Source: Burkholderia sp. USMB20
Lineage (GTDB): Bacteria; Pseudomonadota; Gammaproteobacteria; Burkholderiales; Burkholderiaceae
Direction of reading: 5' to 3'
Assembly: GCF_000949135.2 (NCBI RefSeq)
Contig: NZ_JTAN02000002.1
Span: forward strand, 186,001 to 250,000
Length of the DNA: 64,000 nt
The position numbers were made by a program, and so were the translations under genes. Each line of letters begins with the position of its first letter. The first letter of the stretch is position 1. Under the pieces are notes generated by a model that searched no databases, had not been told where the DNA came from, and saw nothing but the letters and a program-made list of their open reading frames with translations. Of this stretch, positions 28,534-36,958 are shown piece after piece.

Positions 28534-28598
28534 GCGGCACCTCCGCAGGCAGGCAGGCGGGCAGTGGCGAAACGCGAGAGGGAAGCCAGGAGGAACAT
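28530..28598 (-). CDS. 22-codon leader ORF translationally overlapping the CaCA gene
   Basis: The ORF begins ATG at 28598, five bases after GGAG, and reads MFLLASLSRFATARLPACGG plus two Ala. It ends in TGA that overlaps the exporter ATG (ATGA). It lies between the riboswitch hairpins and the structural gene, and has its own ribosome site. It may couple exporter translation to leader translation, or be a chance frame. It is too short for codon statistics. Confidence 0.4.
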   Translation of the reverse strand: MFLLASLSRFATARLPACGGAA

Positions 28599-28609
28599 GG
28601 GGACTCCGT

Positions 28610-28653
28610 GGTCGGACGTGGACGAACCATGACGCATCTGCCGACGTCCGACC
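28610..28653 (-). promoter_or_regulatory. 10-bp stem hairpin between riboswitch and leader ORF
   Basis: Arms 28610-28619 (ggtcggacgt) and 28644-28653 (acgtccgacc) pair perfectly around a 24-base loop. It lies downstream of the aptamer and just upstream of the leader ORF's ribosome site in the minus-strand transcript. This is where an expression platform or anti-terminator would be expected. Confidence 0.5.
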
Positions 28654-28671
28654 AGGAACGACGCGATGCGT

Positions 28672-28778
28672 CGATGGTCTCGCCAGACCGATACGGCCGA
28701 ATACGCCACGGCCGCAGGCCGAGTGTGTTGACGCATTCGCTTTCCGGGGATGGAAAGCAGGCTACTCCCCAAAGACGA
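28672..28778 (-). promoter_or_regulatory. yybP-ykoY manganese riboswitch
   Basis: The minus-strand RNA contains the three signature blocks of this aptamer in order: ggggagtagcc (28760-28770), gcgtcaacacactcgg (28719-28734) and ggcgagacc (28676-28684), with pairing segments gctttcc/ggaaagc between the first two. The aptamer binds Mn2+ and turns on exporters. It stands 140 bases upstream of the CaCA exporter, with a hairpin and a small leader ORF in between. The exact ends are approximate. Confidence 0.85.
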
Positions 28779-28921
28779 AGGGCAGTCTAGCCGAGCCGGC
28801 CGCTTTCGGCAAGCGTGTGCGGTCATGCCGCTTCATTCGGGATGGTCAGCCGCCTTCCGACGGACGCACACGCAATTCCAGGAAGCAATCGGTGTGCGCG
28901 CACGGCGGCGTCACGCGCGTG

Positions 28922-30337
28922 TCACGCAGCGCCGGCCGGGAAATACAGCGCGAACGTCGTGCGTCCGCCCTGGCTCACGACCTCGACCTTGCCGCGGTGC
29001 AGTTCGACGATCGACTTGACGATCGCGAGCCCGAGCCCCGCGTTGCGCGCCGCGCCGTGCCGCGACGAATCGATCCGGTAGAAGCGCTCGAAGATCCGCT
29101 CGATCTGTTCGGGCGGAATCGCCACGCCGCGGTTCGTGACTTCGACGACCGCGAAGCCGGGCCGGGTCGAGACGGCCAGCTCGATCGTCGACCCGGCTTC
29201 CGCGTGTTCGAGCGCGTTCGACGCGAGGTTGCTGACGGCGCGGCGGAACAGCGTCGCGTCCGCGACGACCGGCGCTTCGCCGCGCACGTCGAGCCGCACG
29301 CCGGCCTCGTCGGCCAGCGCCTGGAAATACGACGCGAGCCGGCGCAGTTCGTTGCCGGCGTCGAGTTCGGCGGTCTTCAGGTGCTGCCGCGCGTTGTCCG
29401 TGCGCGCGAGAAACAGCATGTTCTCGATCATCCGCTGCAGCCGTTCGCATTCCTCGATGTTCGAATCGATCAGCGCTTCATATTCCTCGGTGGTGCGCGC
29501 GCGCGACAGCGTGACCTGCGACGCGCTGATCACGTTCGCGAGCGGCGTGCGCATGTCGTGCGCGAGGTCGGACGAGAACTGCGACAGCCGCACGAACGCG
29601 CGCTCGAGCCGGTCGAGCATCCGGTTGACCGAGGTGGCGAGCTCGCGCAACTCGACCGGGCCGCCGCGCGCGTCGAGACGCGCGTTGAGGTTGTGCGCCT
29701 CGATGCGCGACGTCTGCCGGCCGAGGCTCTCGACCGGACGCAGGCCGCGGGACGCGACCGCGTAACCGAGCGCGCCGACCAGCAGCGCGCCGAGCGCGGC
29801 CGCGAGCCAGATGTCGACGCGATAGCTTTCGAGCAGCGACTGGCGATCGGCAGCCGTGCGCGCCACCGCGACCTGGACGGTTTCGCCCGACGGCAACGTG
29901 GCGCGTGCACGCACGCAGCGCGACGGGCCGATGCCGGGCGGCGCGCAGGTGAACGGGCTGGCGGCCGCGCGCGAGGCACCGGCCGGCTGCGGCCGTGCGA
30001 TCACCGACGCGAGCGAGTGGCCGGCTGCGTCGGTGTGTTCGACGAGCGGGCGGTTCGCGCCGTCGTAGATGCCGAGATAGACGCCCGGATGCGACAGCAG
30101 CACTTCATGGAAGACGGCCGGATCGGCGCGCAGGGCGGCGGTTGAGCCGCTCGCGTGCGCGAGCTGCAGGAACTGGTCGAGCTTGCCGGCGATTTCGATG
30201 TCGTCGCGCCGGGTCAATTCGGCGGACAGCGAGCGATACAGGTACGCGCCGGTCAGCGCGAACACGAGCGCGGCCACGGCCGCGAACGCGAGCGTCAGGC
30301 GCCGAAGCAGCGAATACGGGGCGGGGCCGCCGGTCAC
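28922..30337 (-). CDS. cusS: heavy-metal sensor histidine kinase (CusS-like)
   Basis: Membrane sensor kinase of 471 residues. It has two membrane helices (about 13-33 and 173-193) flanking a periplasmic sensor, a HAMP, the phosphorylated His in [18 protein letters not shown] (about residue 260) and an ATPase domain with [10 protein letters not shown] and [16 protein letters not shown] boxes. The heavy-metal sensor family architecture and the flanking copper operons indicate Cu(I)/Ag(I) sensing. Its start overlaps the end of the response-regulator gene by 4 bases. Confidence 0.88.
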   Translation of the reverse strand: MTGGPAPYSLLRRLTLAFAAVAALVFALTGAYLYRSLSAELTRRDDIEIAGKLDQFLQLAHASGSTAALRADPAVFHEVLLSHPGVYLGIYDGANRPLVEHTDAAGHSLASVIARPQPAGASRAAASPFTCAPPGIGPSRCVRARATLPSGETVQVAVARTAADRQSLLESYRVDIWLAAALGALLVGALGYAVASRGLRPVESLGRQTSRIEAHNLNARLDARGGPVELRELATSVNRMLDRLERAFVRLSQFSSDLAHDMRTPLANVISASQVTLSRARTTEEYEALIDSNIEECERLQRMIENMLFLARTDNARQHLKTAELDAGNELRRLASYFQALADEAGVRLDVRGEAPVVADATLFRRAVSNLASNALEHAEAGSTIELAVSTRPGFAVVEVTNRGVAIPPEQIERIFERFYRIDSSRHGAARNAGLGLAIVKSIVELHRGKVEVVSQGGRTTFALYFPAGAA

Positions 30338-31005
30338 GCGCGATCCTCGAGCACGTAGCCCATCCCGCGGATCGTGTGGATCAGCTTCTTCTCGTACGCG
30401 TTGTCGATTTTCGCGCGCAGGCGCTTGATCGCCGCATCGACGACGTTCGTGTCGCTGTCGAAATTCATGTCCCAGATCTGCGACGTGATGAAGGTGCGCG
30501 TCAGCACTTCGCCCTCGCGTTCCGCGAGCAGCTGCAGCAGCGCGAATTCCTGCGCGGTCAGGTCGATGCGGGTGTCGGCGCGCCGCACGCGGCGCTTGAT
30601 CAGGTCGACTTCCAGATCGGCGACCTGCAGGATCTCGCGCGCATTGCGCGGCGCGCGCCGCAGCAGCGAGCGGATGCGGGCGAGGAACTCCGCATACGCG
30701 AATGGCTTGAGCAGGTAATCGTCGGCGCCCAGTTCGAGCCCCGTGACCTTGTCCTCGATCGCCTCCCGGGCCGTCAGCAGCAGCACCGGCGTCTGCTTCT
30801 GCGCGCGCAGGCGCCGAAGCACCTCGAAGCCGTCCAGTTCCGGCAGCATCACGTCGAGCACGACGAGATCGAAATCCTCGTGCAGCGCGAGGAACAGCCC
30901 GTCCTGGCCGTTCTCGGCGACGTCGACCGTGTAGCTCGCCTCTGTCAGCCCCTTGCGGAGGTACGACGCCATCTTGGGTTCGTCTTCGACTATCAGTATC
31001 CGCAT
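30334..31005 (-). CDS. cusR: heavy-metal response regulator (CusR/IrlR-like)
   Basis: OmpR-type regulator of 223 residues. The receiver has acidic pocket EDE (8-10), phospho-acceptor Asp in [13 protein letters not shown] (about residue 51) and Lys in LLKPFAY. The winged HTH C-terminus ends with [16 protein letters not shown]. It is divergent from the CzcI-like/cusC/copper oxidase operon, and a palindrome close to the CusR box lies in the shared control region. It likely activates both copper operons. Confidence 0.9.
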   Translation of the reverse strand: MRILIVEDEPKMASYLRKGLTEASYTVDVAENGQDGLFLALHEDFDLVVLDVMLPELDGFEVLRRLRAQKQTPVLLLTAREAIEDKVTGLELGADDYLLKPFAYAEFLARIRSLLRRAPRNAREILQVADLEVDLIKRRVRRADTRIDLTAQEFALLQLLAEREGEVLTRTFITSQIWDMNFDSDTNVVDAAIKRLRAKIDNAYEKKLIHTIRGMGYVLEDRA

Positions 31006-31085
31006 GGTGGTGCAGGCCGTGGGTGATTCCGGCCGGTCAGTGTAACGCGTGAGCTTACGGCGCCGCGCGTGCGCGAAAGATGACC

Positions 31086-31111
31086 GGCGGATGACGGAAT
31101 TGTCATCCGCC
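31086..31111. promoter_or_regulatory. CusR-type operator palindrome
   Basis: Perfect 10-bp arms ggcggatgac (31086-31095) and gtcatccgcc (31102-31111) surround ggaatt. The core ATGACGGAATTGTCAT (31091-31106) equals the E. coli CusR box ATGACAANNTTGTCAT at all but two of the fixed positions. It lies about 80 bases upstream of cusR and 160 upstream of the copper operon, so it can serve both. Confidence 0.65.
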
Positions 31112-31271
31112 GCGCGTGCGATGCCGTGCCGCCCTTCATGAAAATCCGGTCATGTTTCGGCCATGTCGTCGTCACGCCGGCGACGATAAGCTGCGGCCGT
31201 CTTGTGTCCGGAGCGCGCCGTCGCGGCGCCGCTCCCGTTCATCCGGTCATTGTCTGCCTGATTCCGCATCC

Positions 31272-31658
31272 ATGTCGTACTGGCGCAAATTCATCCTCGT
31301 CGTGCTGCTGGCGCTGTGCGTGCCGCTCCAGTCGTTCGCGACCGGGTCGATGCAGTGCGCGGGCACGGTCGCTGCGGTGCCGCATGCGGAGCATGGGGCG
31401 AGCGCCGCTGCGCCCGCTGCGTCGCCTGCAATGCAGCGCATGCACGGCGAACCGCATGAGCACGACAACCACTCGCGGCATGCGACGCCTTGTTCCGCCT
31501 GCGGATCCTGCTGTTTCGGCACGGGCATGGCGGAGGTGCCTGCGGTGCCCGTTACGTCGGACATCGGTACCGCGATCGTCTCTTTCGCGCCTTCGACCGT
31601 CGTCGTGTCGTTCCTGACCGGCGGCATCGACAGGCCGCCGCGCCGGATTTCCGTCTAG
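31272..31658 (+). CDS. CzcI-like exported metal-binding protein
   Basis: Exported protein of 128 residues with a signal peptide (FILVVLLALCVPLQSFA). A His-rich stretch (EPHEHDNHSRHATPC) and a Cys cluster (CSACGSCC) are well suited to metal binding. The C-terminal DRPPRRISV echoes the other CzcI-like protein at 20,497. It heads the second copper operon, next to the CusR-like box. The exact role is not established. Confidence 0.68.
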   Translation: MSYWRKFILVVLLALCVPLQSFATGSMQCAGTVAAVPHAEHGASAAAPAASPAMQRMHGEPHEHDNHSRHATPCSACGSCCFGTGMAEVPAVPVTSDIGTAIVSFAPSTVVVSFLTGGIDRPPRRISV

Positions 31659-31745
31659 TCCCTGCCCGCGGCCACCGGCCGCGATCCACACACGGTGCCG
31701 GCGAACGCACGACGTCCGCCGCACGACTCACGACGAGAAACATCC

Positions 31746-32051
31746 ATGCGATTGATCATTGCGGCGCTGCTTGGCGCGGCGAGCCTCGTGCCGTCGCTCG
31801 CGCCCGCGCAAACCGCCTTTCCCGATCCGGCCGATGCGGCCGCGTCGGTGCCGGACGTCACGACGACGTCCGCGTTCGACGGCTACGTGCCGTATCGCGA
31901 CGACGCCGGCCCCGGCTGGAAGCAACTGAACCGGGACGTGATGGAGCGGCCCGTGAAGGCACCCACGAAGGGACACGCGACCGGACACGCGAAGCCCGGA
32001 AACCCGGCGGGCGGCGCAGCCCATTCGATGCACGGAGGGGCCGGGCAATGA
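31746..32051 (+). CDS. small exported protein, 101 aa, copper operon
   Basis: Not recognised by family name. It has a signal peptide cleaved after LAPAQTA, then a short acidic part (DGYVPYRDDAGPGWKQLN) and a basic, His/Met-containing tail (KGHATGHAKPGNPAGG). Proteins of this sort are frequent between czcI-like and cusC-like genes in Burkholderia copper operons. Its stop overlaps the start of the next gene (ATGA), so translation is coupled. Confidence 0.65.
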   Translation: MRLIIAALLGAASLVPSLAPAQTAFPDPADAAASVPDVTTTSAFDGYVPYRDDAGPGWKQLNRDVMERPVKAPTKGHATGHAKPGNPAGGAAHSMHGGAGQ

Positions 32052-33328
32052 CGCGATTTGCGATTTCACCGCGATTCGGCGCGACCATGCTCGCGCTGGC
32101 ATTTCTCGCCGGCTGCACGACGTTTTCGAAGGACGGCGGCTTCGACGCCGTGTCGTCCGCCGCATCCGAGCGCATCGGGAAGGACGCCGTCATCGTCAGG
32201 ACCGATGCCGACCGCGAAGCCGTCGACAAGCGGACGAAGGAATTGCTCGCGAAACCGCTGTCGATGGACGACGCGGTGCAGCTTGCGCTGCTGAACAATC
32301 GCGGCTTGCAGGCGTCGTATGCGGAACTCGGGCTGTCGGAGGCCGATCTCGTGCAGGCCGGCCGGCTGCCGAATCCGCGCTTCTCGTTCAGCCGCACGCG
32401 GGCCGGCGACGGCGAACTGAGTCTCGGCCGTACGTTCTCGGCCAACGTGTTCGCGCTGCTGACGCTGCCGCTCGCGACGAACATCGAACGCCGCCGCTTC
32501 GAGCAGACCAGGCTCGAAACCGCCGACACGATGCTGAAGGTCGCGGCCGACGCGCGCCGTGCGTATGTCGAAGCCGTCGCCGCCGAACAGGCCGCGAATT
32601 ATGCGCAACAGGTCCGCGACGCCGCGAGCGCGGCCGCCGAACTCGCGCAGCGCATGCGGCAGGCCGGCAATTCCAGCCGGCTCGACTACGCACGCGAACA
32701 GGCGTTCCATGCGGACGCGGTCGCGCAGCAGGCGAAGGCGCAGCAGCAGGCCGTGGCCGCGCGCGAGAAGCTCACGCGCGCGATGGGGTTGTGGGGCGAG
32801 CGCACGCGGTACGCGCTGCCCGAGCGCTTGCCCGACCTGCCGAACGCACGCCCCGATCTGCCCGATCTCGAGCGCTATGCGATGCACAACCGCCTCGACA
32901 TCCAGGCCGCGAAGCTGCGGACGCAGGGCGTCGCGTCGTCGCTCGGGCTCAGCAAGGCGACACGCTTCGTCAACGCGGTCGATCTCGGCTACGTGAACAA
33001 CTACGAGACCGACAAGGGGCACGAGCACGGCTACGAGATCAGCGTGGAGATTCCGCTGTTCGACTGGGGCGGCGCGAAGGTCGCGCGGGCCGAGGCCGTC
33101 TACATGCAGTCGGCGAACCGGCTCGCGCAGACGGCCATCGACGCGCGCTCGGAAGTGCGCGAATCGTATGCGGCATACACGACGCGCTACGACGTCGCGA
33201 AGCACTATCGCGACGAAGTCGTGCCGCTGCGCAGGACGATCTCGGACGAGTTGCTGCTGCGCTACAACGGGATGCTCGCGAGCGTGTTCGAGCTGCTGGC
33301 CGATGCGCGCGAGCAGTCGGCGCGGTGA
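32048..33328 (+). CDS. TolC-family lipoprotein (CusC-like), C-terminus cut by frameshift
   Basis: Outer-membrane channel lipoprotein of 426 residues in this reading. The lipobox is LAGC at about residues 20-23. The two efflux-protein domains are complete up to the last helix (LASVFELLADAREQSAR). A stop then follows directly, whereas the expected last helix is legible just downstream in another frame (YIDALKDYWLAET) and then in the original frame again (DLQAAV, GAT at 33371). So the tail is interrupted by about three single-base losses between 33,323 and 33,371. If real, the last helix and a low-complexity tail are missing; if a consensus error, the gene reads on to about 33,690. Confidence 0.78.
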   Translation: MTRFAISPRFGATMLALAFLAGCTTFSKDGGFDAVSSAASERIGKDAVIVRTDADREAVDKRTKELLAKPLSMDDAVQLALLNNRGLQASYAELGLSEADLVQAGRLPNPRFSFSRTRAGDGELSLGRTFSANVFALLTLPLATNIERRRFEQTRLETADTMLKVAADARRAYVEAVAAEQAANYAQQVRDAASAAAELAQRMRQAGNSSRLDYAREQAFHADAVAQQAKAQQQAVAAREKLTRAMGLWGERTRYALPERLPDLPNARPDLPDLERYAMHNRLDIQAAKLRTQGVASSLGLSKATRFVNAVDLGYVNNYETDKGHEHGYEISVEIPLFDWGGAKVARAEAVYMQSANRLAQTAIDARSEVRESYAAYTTRYDVAKHYRDEVVPLRRTISDELLLRYNGMLASVFELLADAREQSAR

Positions 33329-33430
33329 ATGCTACATCGATGCACTGAAGGACTACTGGCTCGCTGAAACGATCTGCAGGCGGCCGTCGGCCCGCCTGCC
33401 GACTGGCCAGACAACGCAGGGCCAGCCGAC

Positions 33431-33583
33431 GCAGGCAACGCAGGCAACGCAGGCAACGCAGGCAACGCAGGCAACGCAGGCAACGCAGGCAACGCAGGCA
33501 ACGCAGGCGACGCAGCCAACACAGCCAACACAGCCAACACAGCCAACACAGCCAACACAGCCAACACAGCCAACACGGCCAAC
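33431..33583. repeat. 9-bp minisatellite, 17 units
   Basis: Eight exact copies of gcaggcaac (33431-33502), then gcaggcgac, gcagccaac, six exact copies of acagccaac (33521-33574) and acggccaac. In the cusC-like frame this would encode Ala-Gly-Asn repeats passing into Thr-Ala-Asn repeats, a disordered tail after the last channel helix. Long exact repeats of this type are prone to slippage, so copy number is expected to vary between strains. Confidence 0.9.
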
Positions 33584-33690
33584 GCCACGCGCGAACGCTC
33601 CCGCCGCATCCACGCCCGACGCTGCGTCGCGGCCGGCTTCTTCACCCGTGGCGCAACCGGCGCCCGCAACGCATCCGGAAGGTCATTGAC

Positions 33691-34986
33691 ATGGTGTCCC
33701 GTCGACAATTTCTCAGCGGCTCGGGTGCCGCGCTGCTCGGTGCGGCGATGGTCAGCAAGGCCGGCGCGGCGTCGCTGCCCGAAGCACCCACGATGGCGAA
33801 GGCCGGCACGCAGCCGCCGCTCGTGCCGCCAAACGGCCGCCCGTACACGCCCGTCGCGACGCTGAACGGCTGGACGCTGCCGTGGCGCATGAAGAACGGC
33901 TGGAAGGAGTTCCACCTGACGGCCGAACCCGTCGTGCGCGAGATGGCGCCCGGGATGAACGCGAACCTGTGGGGCTACAACGGCCAGTCGCCGGGCCCGA
34001 CGATCGAGGCCGTCGAAGGCGACAAGGTCCGCATCTTCGTGACGAACCGCTTGCCCGAGCACACGACGATCCACTGGCACGGGCTGCGGCTGCCCAACGG
34101 CATGGACGGCGTCGGCGGCCTTACGCAGCCGCATATCCCGCCCGGCAAGACCTTCGTCTACGAGTTCCAGCTGGAGGCGCACGGCACGTTCATGTATCAC
34201 CCGCACGCCGACGAGATGGTGCAGATGGCGATGGGGATGATGGGCATGTTCATCGTGCATCCGAAGGATCGCGCGACGATGCCGGTCGATCGCGACTTCG
34301 TCTTTCTGCTCGCCGCGTACGACATCGATCCGGGCAGCTACACGCCGCGCGTCAACGAGATGACGGACTTCAACATGTGGACGTTCAACTCGCGCGTGTT
34401 TCCGGGCATCGACCCGCTGCCGGTGCGGGCGGGCGACCGCGTGCGGATTCGTTTCGGGAACCTGACGATGACGAACCATCCGATTCACCTGCACGGCTAC
34501 AGCTTCGAGGTGGCCGGCACCGACGGCGGCTGGATTCCGCCGGCGGCGCGCTGGCCGGAGGTGACGGCCGACGTCGCGGTCGGCCAGATGCGCGCGATCG
34601 AGTTCACCGCCGATCGTCCGGGCGACTGGGCGTTCCATTGCCACAAGTCGCATCACACGATGAACGCGATGGGTCACCAGGTGCCGAACCTGATCGGCGT
34701 GCCGCAGAAGGATCTCGCGCAGAAGATCGGCAAGCTCGTGCCCGACTACATGGCGATGGGCAGCACCGGCGGCGCGATGGGCGGCATGGAGATGCCGCTG
34801 CCCGACAACACGCTGCCGATGATGACGGGCACCGGCCCGTTCGGGCCGCTGGAGATGGGCGGCATGTTCACGGTCTGCAAGGTGCGGCAGGGGCTCGGCC
34901 GCAACGACTATCGCGATCCGGGCTGGTTCCGGCATCCGAGGGGCACCGTCGCGTACGAATACACCGGCGAATTGCCGGACGGTTGA
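33691..34986 (+). CDS. multicopper oxidase (CopA/CuO-type), Tat-exported
   Basis: Periplasmic multicopper oxidase of 431 residues. A twin-arginine signal (SRRQFLSGSGAALLG) is followed by copper-binding motifs IHWHGLR (about 129), MYHPHADE (about 168), HPIHLHGYSF (about 264) and the T1/T3 site FHCHKSHH (about 313). A Met-rich segment (MGSTGGAMGGMEMPLPDN) near the C-terminus resembles those of copper-resistance oxidases. It probably oxidises Cu(I) to less toxic Cu(II). The frame-shifted cusC tail precedes it with no gap, and cusF/copC/copD follow. Confidence 0.9.
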   Translation: MVSRRQFLSGSGAALLGAAMVSKAGAASLPEAPTMAKAGTQPPLVPPNGRPYTPVATLNGWTLPWRMKNGWKEFHLTAEPVVREMAPGMNANLWGYNGQSPGPTIEAVEGDKVRIFVTNRLPEHTTIHWHGLRLPNGMDGVGGLTQPHIPPGKTFVYEFQLEAHGTFMYHPHADEMVQMAMGMMGMFIVHPKDRATMPVDRDFVFLLAAYDIDPGSYTPRVNEMTDFNMWTFNSRVFPGIDPLPVRAGDRVRIRFGNLTMTNHPIHLHGYSFEVAGTDGGWIPPAARWPEVTADVAVGQMRAIEFTADRPGDWAFHCHKSHHTMNAMGHQVPNLIGVPQKDLAQKIGKLVPDYMAMGSTGGAMGGMEMPLPDNTLPMMTGTGPFGPLEMGGMFTVCKVRQGLGRNDYRDPGWFRHPRGTVAYEYTGELPDG

Positions 34987-35059
34987 GCGGCAGGCAGCAT
35001 GCGGCGGCCGCGACGATGCGGCCGCCGGTTTTCGTTTCATTCACTCAGGAGCACGCACG

Positions 35060-35407
35060 ATGAAGAAGGGACTGGTTTCGATTGCAACGGGTTGCATGCT
35101 GGCGTTTTCCGCCGCGTCGTACGCGGCTGGCGACATGGCCGGCATGGACATGAGCGGCGGCGCGATGCAGGGCGCCGACGCGAAGCGCGGGATGTCGCAC
35201 GGCGAGATCCGCAAGATCGATACGGGCACGGGCAAGCTGACGATCAAGCACGGTCCGCTGGACAACCTCGGGATGGACGCGATGACGATGGCGTTCAAGG
35301 TGAAGGACACGGCGATGCTGTCGCAGGTGAAGGTGGGCGACAAGGTCGACTTCGTCGCCGAGGACGTGAGCGGCGCGCTGACCGTCGTCGAGCTGAAGAA
35401 GCCGTGA
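35060..35407 (+). CDS. cusF: CusF-like copper-binding protein
   Basis: Second CusF-type chaperone, 115 residues. It has a signal peptide to SYAAG, the linker DMAGMDMSGGAM and the fold with His in LTIKHGPL and Met-x-Met in MDAMTMAFK. As in the first copy, Met replaces the CusF Trp. It lies between the multicopper oxidase and copC, so it may supply Cu(I) to the oxidase rather than to a pump. AGGAG precedes the ATG. Confidence 0.88.
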   Translation: MKKGLVSIATGCMLAFSAASYAAGDMAGMDMSGGAMQGADAKRGMSHGEIRKIDTGTGKLTIKHGPLDNLGMDAMTMAFKVKDTAMLSQVKVGDKVDFVAEDVSGALTVVELKKP

Positions 35408-35802
35408 TGACGGGCCCGACCATGAAGATCACCACTCTGGGGCGGCTGGCCGCCCTCGCCGCGGCCGGCGCGATCGCCGCCGCCGTGCCGGCCGCGGCGT
35501 TCGCGCACGGCAAGCTGGAAAGCGCCGCGCCGGCGACGGGCAGCACGGTCGATACCGCGCCCGACACGTTGCGCCTTGCGTTCAACGAAGACCTCGAACC
35601 GGCGTTCAGCTCGGTGAAGGTGTCGGACGCGAGCGGCAACGCCGTCGCGCACGAAAAGGCGAAAGTCGATGCGTCGAATCCGCGCGTGATGACCGTCGCG
35701 ATCCCGAAGCTCGCGCCCGGCGCGTACACGGTGCAGTGGGTGGCGATGACCGCCGACGCGCATCGCACCAAGGGTACCTATACGTTCAGGGTGAAGGGGT
35801 GA
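35407..35802 (+). CDS. copC: copper resistance protein CopC
   Basis: Periplasmic copper-binding beta-sandwich of 131 residues. The signal peptide ends AAAFAHG, and mature proteins begin with the His that, with later Asp/His, binds Cu(II) (HGKLESAAPATG; DAHRTKGTYTFRV at the end). The start at 35407 overlaps the cusF stop by one base (TGATG); an ATG at 35422 right before the signal peptide is also possible. It ends overlapping copD. Confidence 0.88.
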   Translation: MTGPTMKITTLGRLAALAAAGAIAAAVPAAAFAHGKLESAAPATGSTVDTAPDTLRLAFNEDLEPAFSSVKVSDASGNAVAHEKAKVDASNPRVMTVAIPKLAPGAYTVQWVAMTADAHRTKGTYTFRVKG

Positions 35803-36740
35803 ACGAGGGCTTCGTCGGCCTCCTGAGGCTCGTGTCGGTGGCGATCCAGAACACCGGGTTCGCCGTCATCGTCGGCGCGCTGCTCGGCAGCCACTGGCTC
35901 GCGCGCGGCGAGTCGGCGTGGCAGCACGGCATCGCGCGGCGTCTCGTCGCGACGCCGCGCATCGCGTCCGTCGTGTCGCTGCTCGCGAGCACCACCGCGT
36001 TCTGGGCGCACTGCGCGCTGATGAGCGACGTGTCGATGCTGGACGCCGGGCCGGCCGTCCGCTCGATGCTCGCCGGCACCGGCTTCGGCCACGCGTGGCT
36101 GGCCAGTGCGGTGTTCACGGCGGTCGTCGTGCTGCTGTCATTGCTTCGGCATGCGAACGACACGCGCTTTCCGTTCGCAATGTGGGCCGCACTCGCGGGC
36201 GTCGCACTCGCGCGCAGCAACGGCGGGCATCCGGTCGACGCGGGGCTGTTCAGCGTGCCGGTGTGGGTCGACTGGCTGCATCTGCTGGCGATCAGCGCGT
36301 GGGTCGGGCTCGTGTTCGTGACTGCGTTCGGCGTGATGCCGCGTCTTGCCGGCATGCCGACGAGCGAACGCGCGACCGGCGCTTCGTTCGTGCAGTCGCT
36401 GTCCGATGCGTCGACGTATGCGTTGATCGTGCTGTTCGCGACCGGCGCCTACAACGGCTGGCGCGGTGTCGATACGCCCGCGAACCTGCTTGCGTCGACG
36501 TACGGACAGATCCTGCTGTTCAAGCTCGCGCTCGTGCTGATCGCGGCGGCGCTCGGCGGGCACAACCGGTTCTTCGAGATGCCGAAGCTGCTGGCGGCGC
36601 TGAAGGACCCGGACGCTGCGACGCCGGCCGGCCTGTTGCGCCGGTTCGGCGCGGTGCTGCGGATCGAGGCGGTCGTGCTGGCCGGCGTGCTGATGGTGGC
36701 TGCCGTGCTCGTGTCGAGCGCGTTGCCGGGGACGGTTTAG
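35799..36740 (+). CDS. copD: copper resistance protein CopD
   Basis: Inner-membrane protein of 313 residues with about eight helices, the CopD family, thought to carry copper across the membrane with CopC. Family marks are WVDWLHLLAISAWVGLVFV (about 155-173) and a C-terminal FRF/GHNRFFEMPKLL region. It begins with GTG at 35799 inside the copC stop (GTGA overlap). Last gene of the operon. Confidence 0.87.
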   Translation: MNEGFVGLLRLVSVAIQNTGFAVIVGALLGSHWLARGESAWQHGIARRLVATPRIASVVSLLASTTAFWAHCALMSDVSMLDAGPAVRSMLAGTGFGHAWLASAVFTAVVVLLSLLRHANDTRFPFAMWAALAGVALARSNGGHPVDAGLFSVPVWVDWLHLLAISAWVGLVFVTAFGVMPRLAGMPTSERATGASFVQSLSDASTYALIVLFATGAYNGWRGVDTPANLLASTYGQILLFKLALVLIAAALGGHNRFFEMPKLLAALKDPDAATPAGLLRRFGAVLRIEAVVLAGVLMVAAVLVSSALPGTV

Positions 36741-36958
36741 CTCGACGGTTGGCGTGGCGAAGCCGGCATCGGGAAATCGTCGCGTCGCAACAGGGGGCGG
36801 GATTCGTCAGGCGATTTCCCGCTTTCCGACCGCGGGCGCGCGGTCGATCGCCATCGCGCAGCGGTGTCGAAGATTACGTTCATCTGTCTTCCGGTTACTA
36901 ACAACTGTCATCGAGCGCCGCTAAGCTTTCGCTATCCTCACAACCGGGATTCCCCGCC

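Noticed and set aside
33431-33583. Possible CRISPR array
   Set aside because: Units are only 9 bases and directly adjoining, with no spacers and no cas genes nearby.
33353-33613. Minus-strand open frame encoding a Gly-Cys-Val / Ala-Cys-Val repeat protein opposite the 9-bp array
   Set aside because: It is the mirror image of the 9-bp minisatellite; there is no ribosome site, and the plus-strand frame continues a known protein. Not a metal-binding repeat protein.
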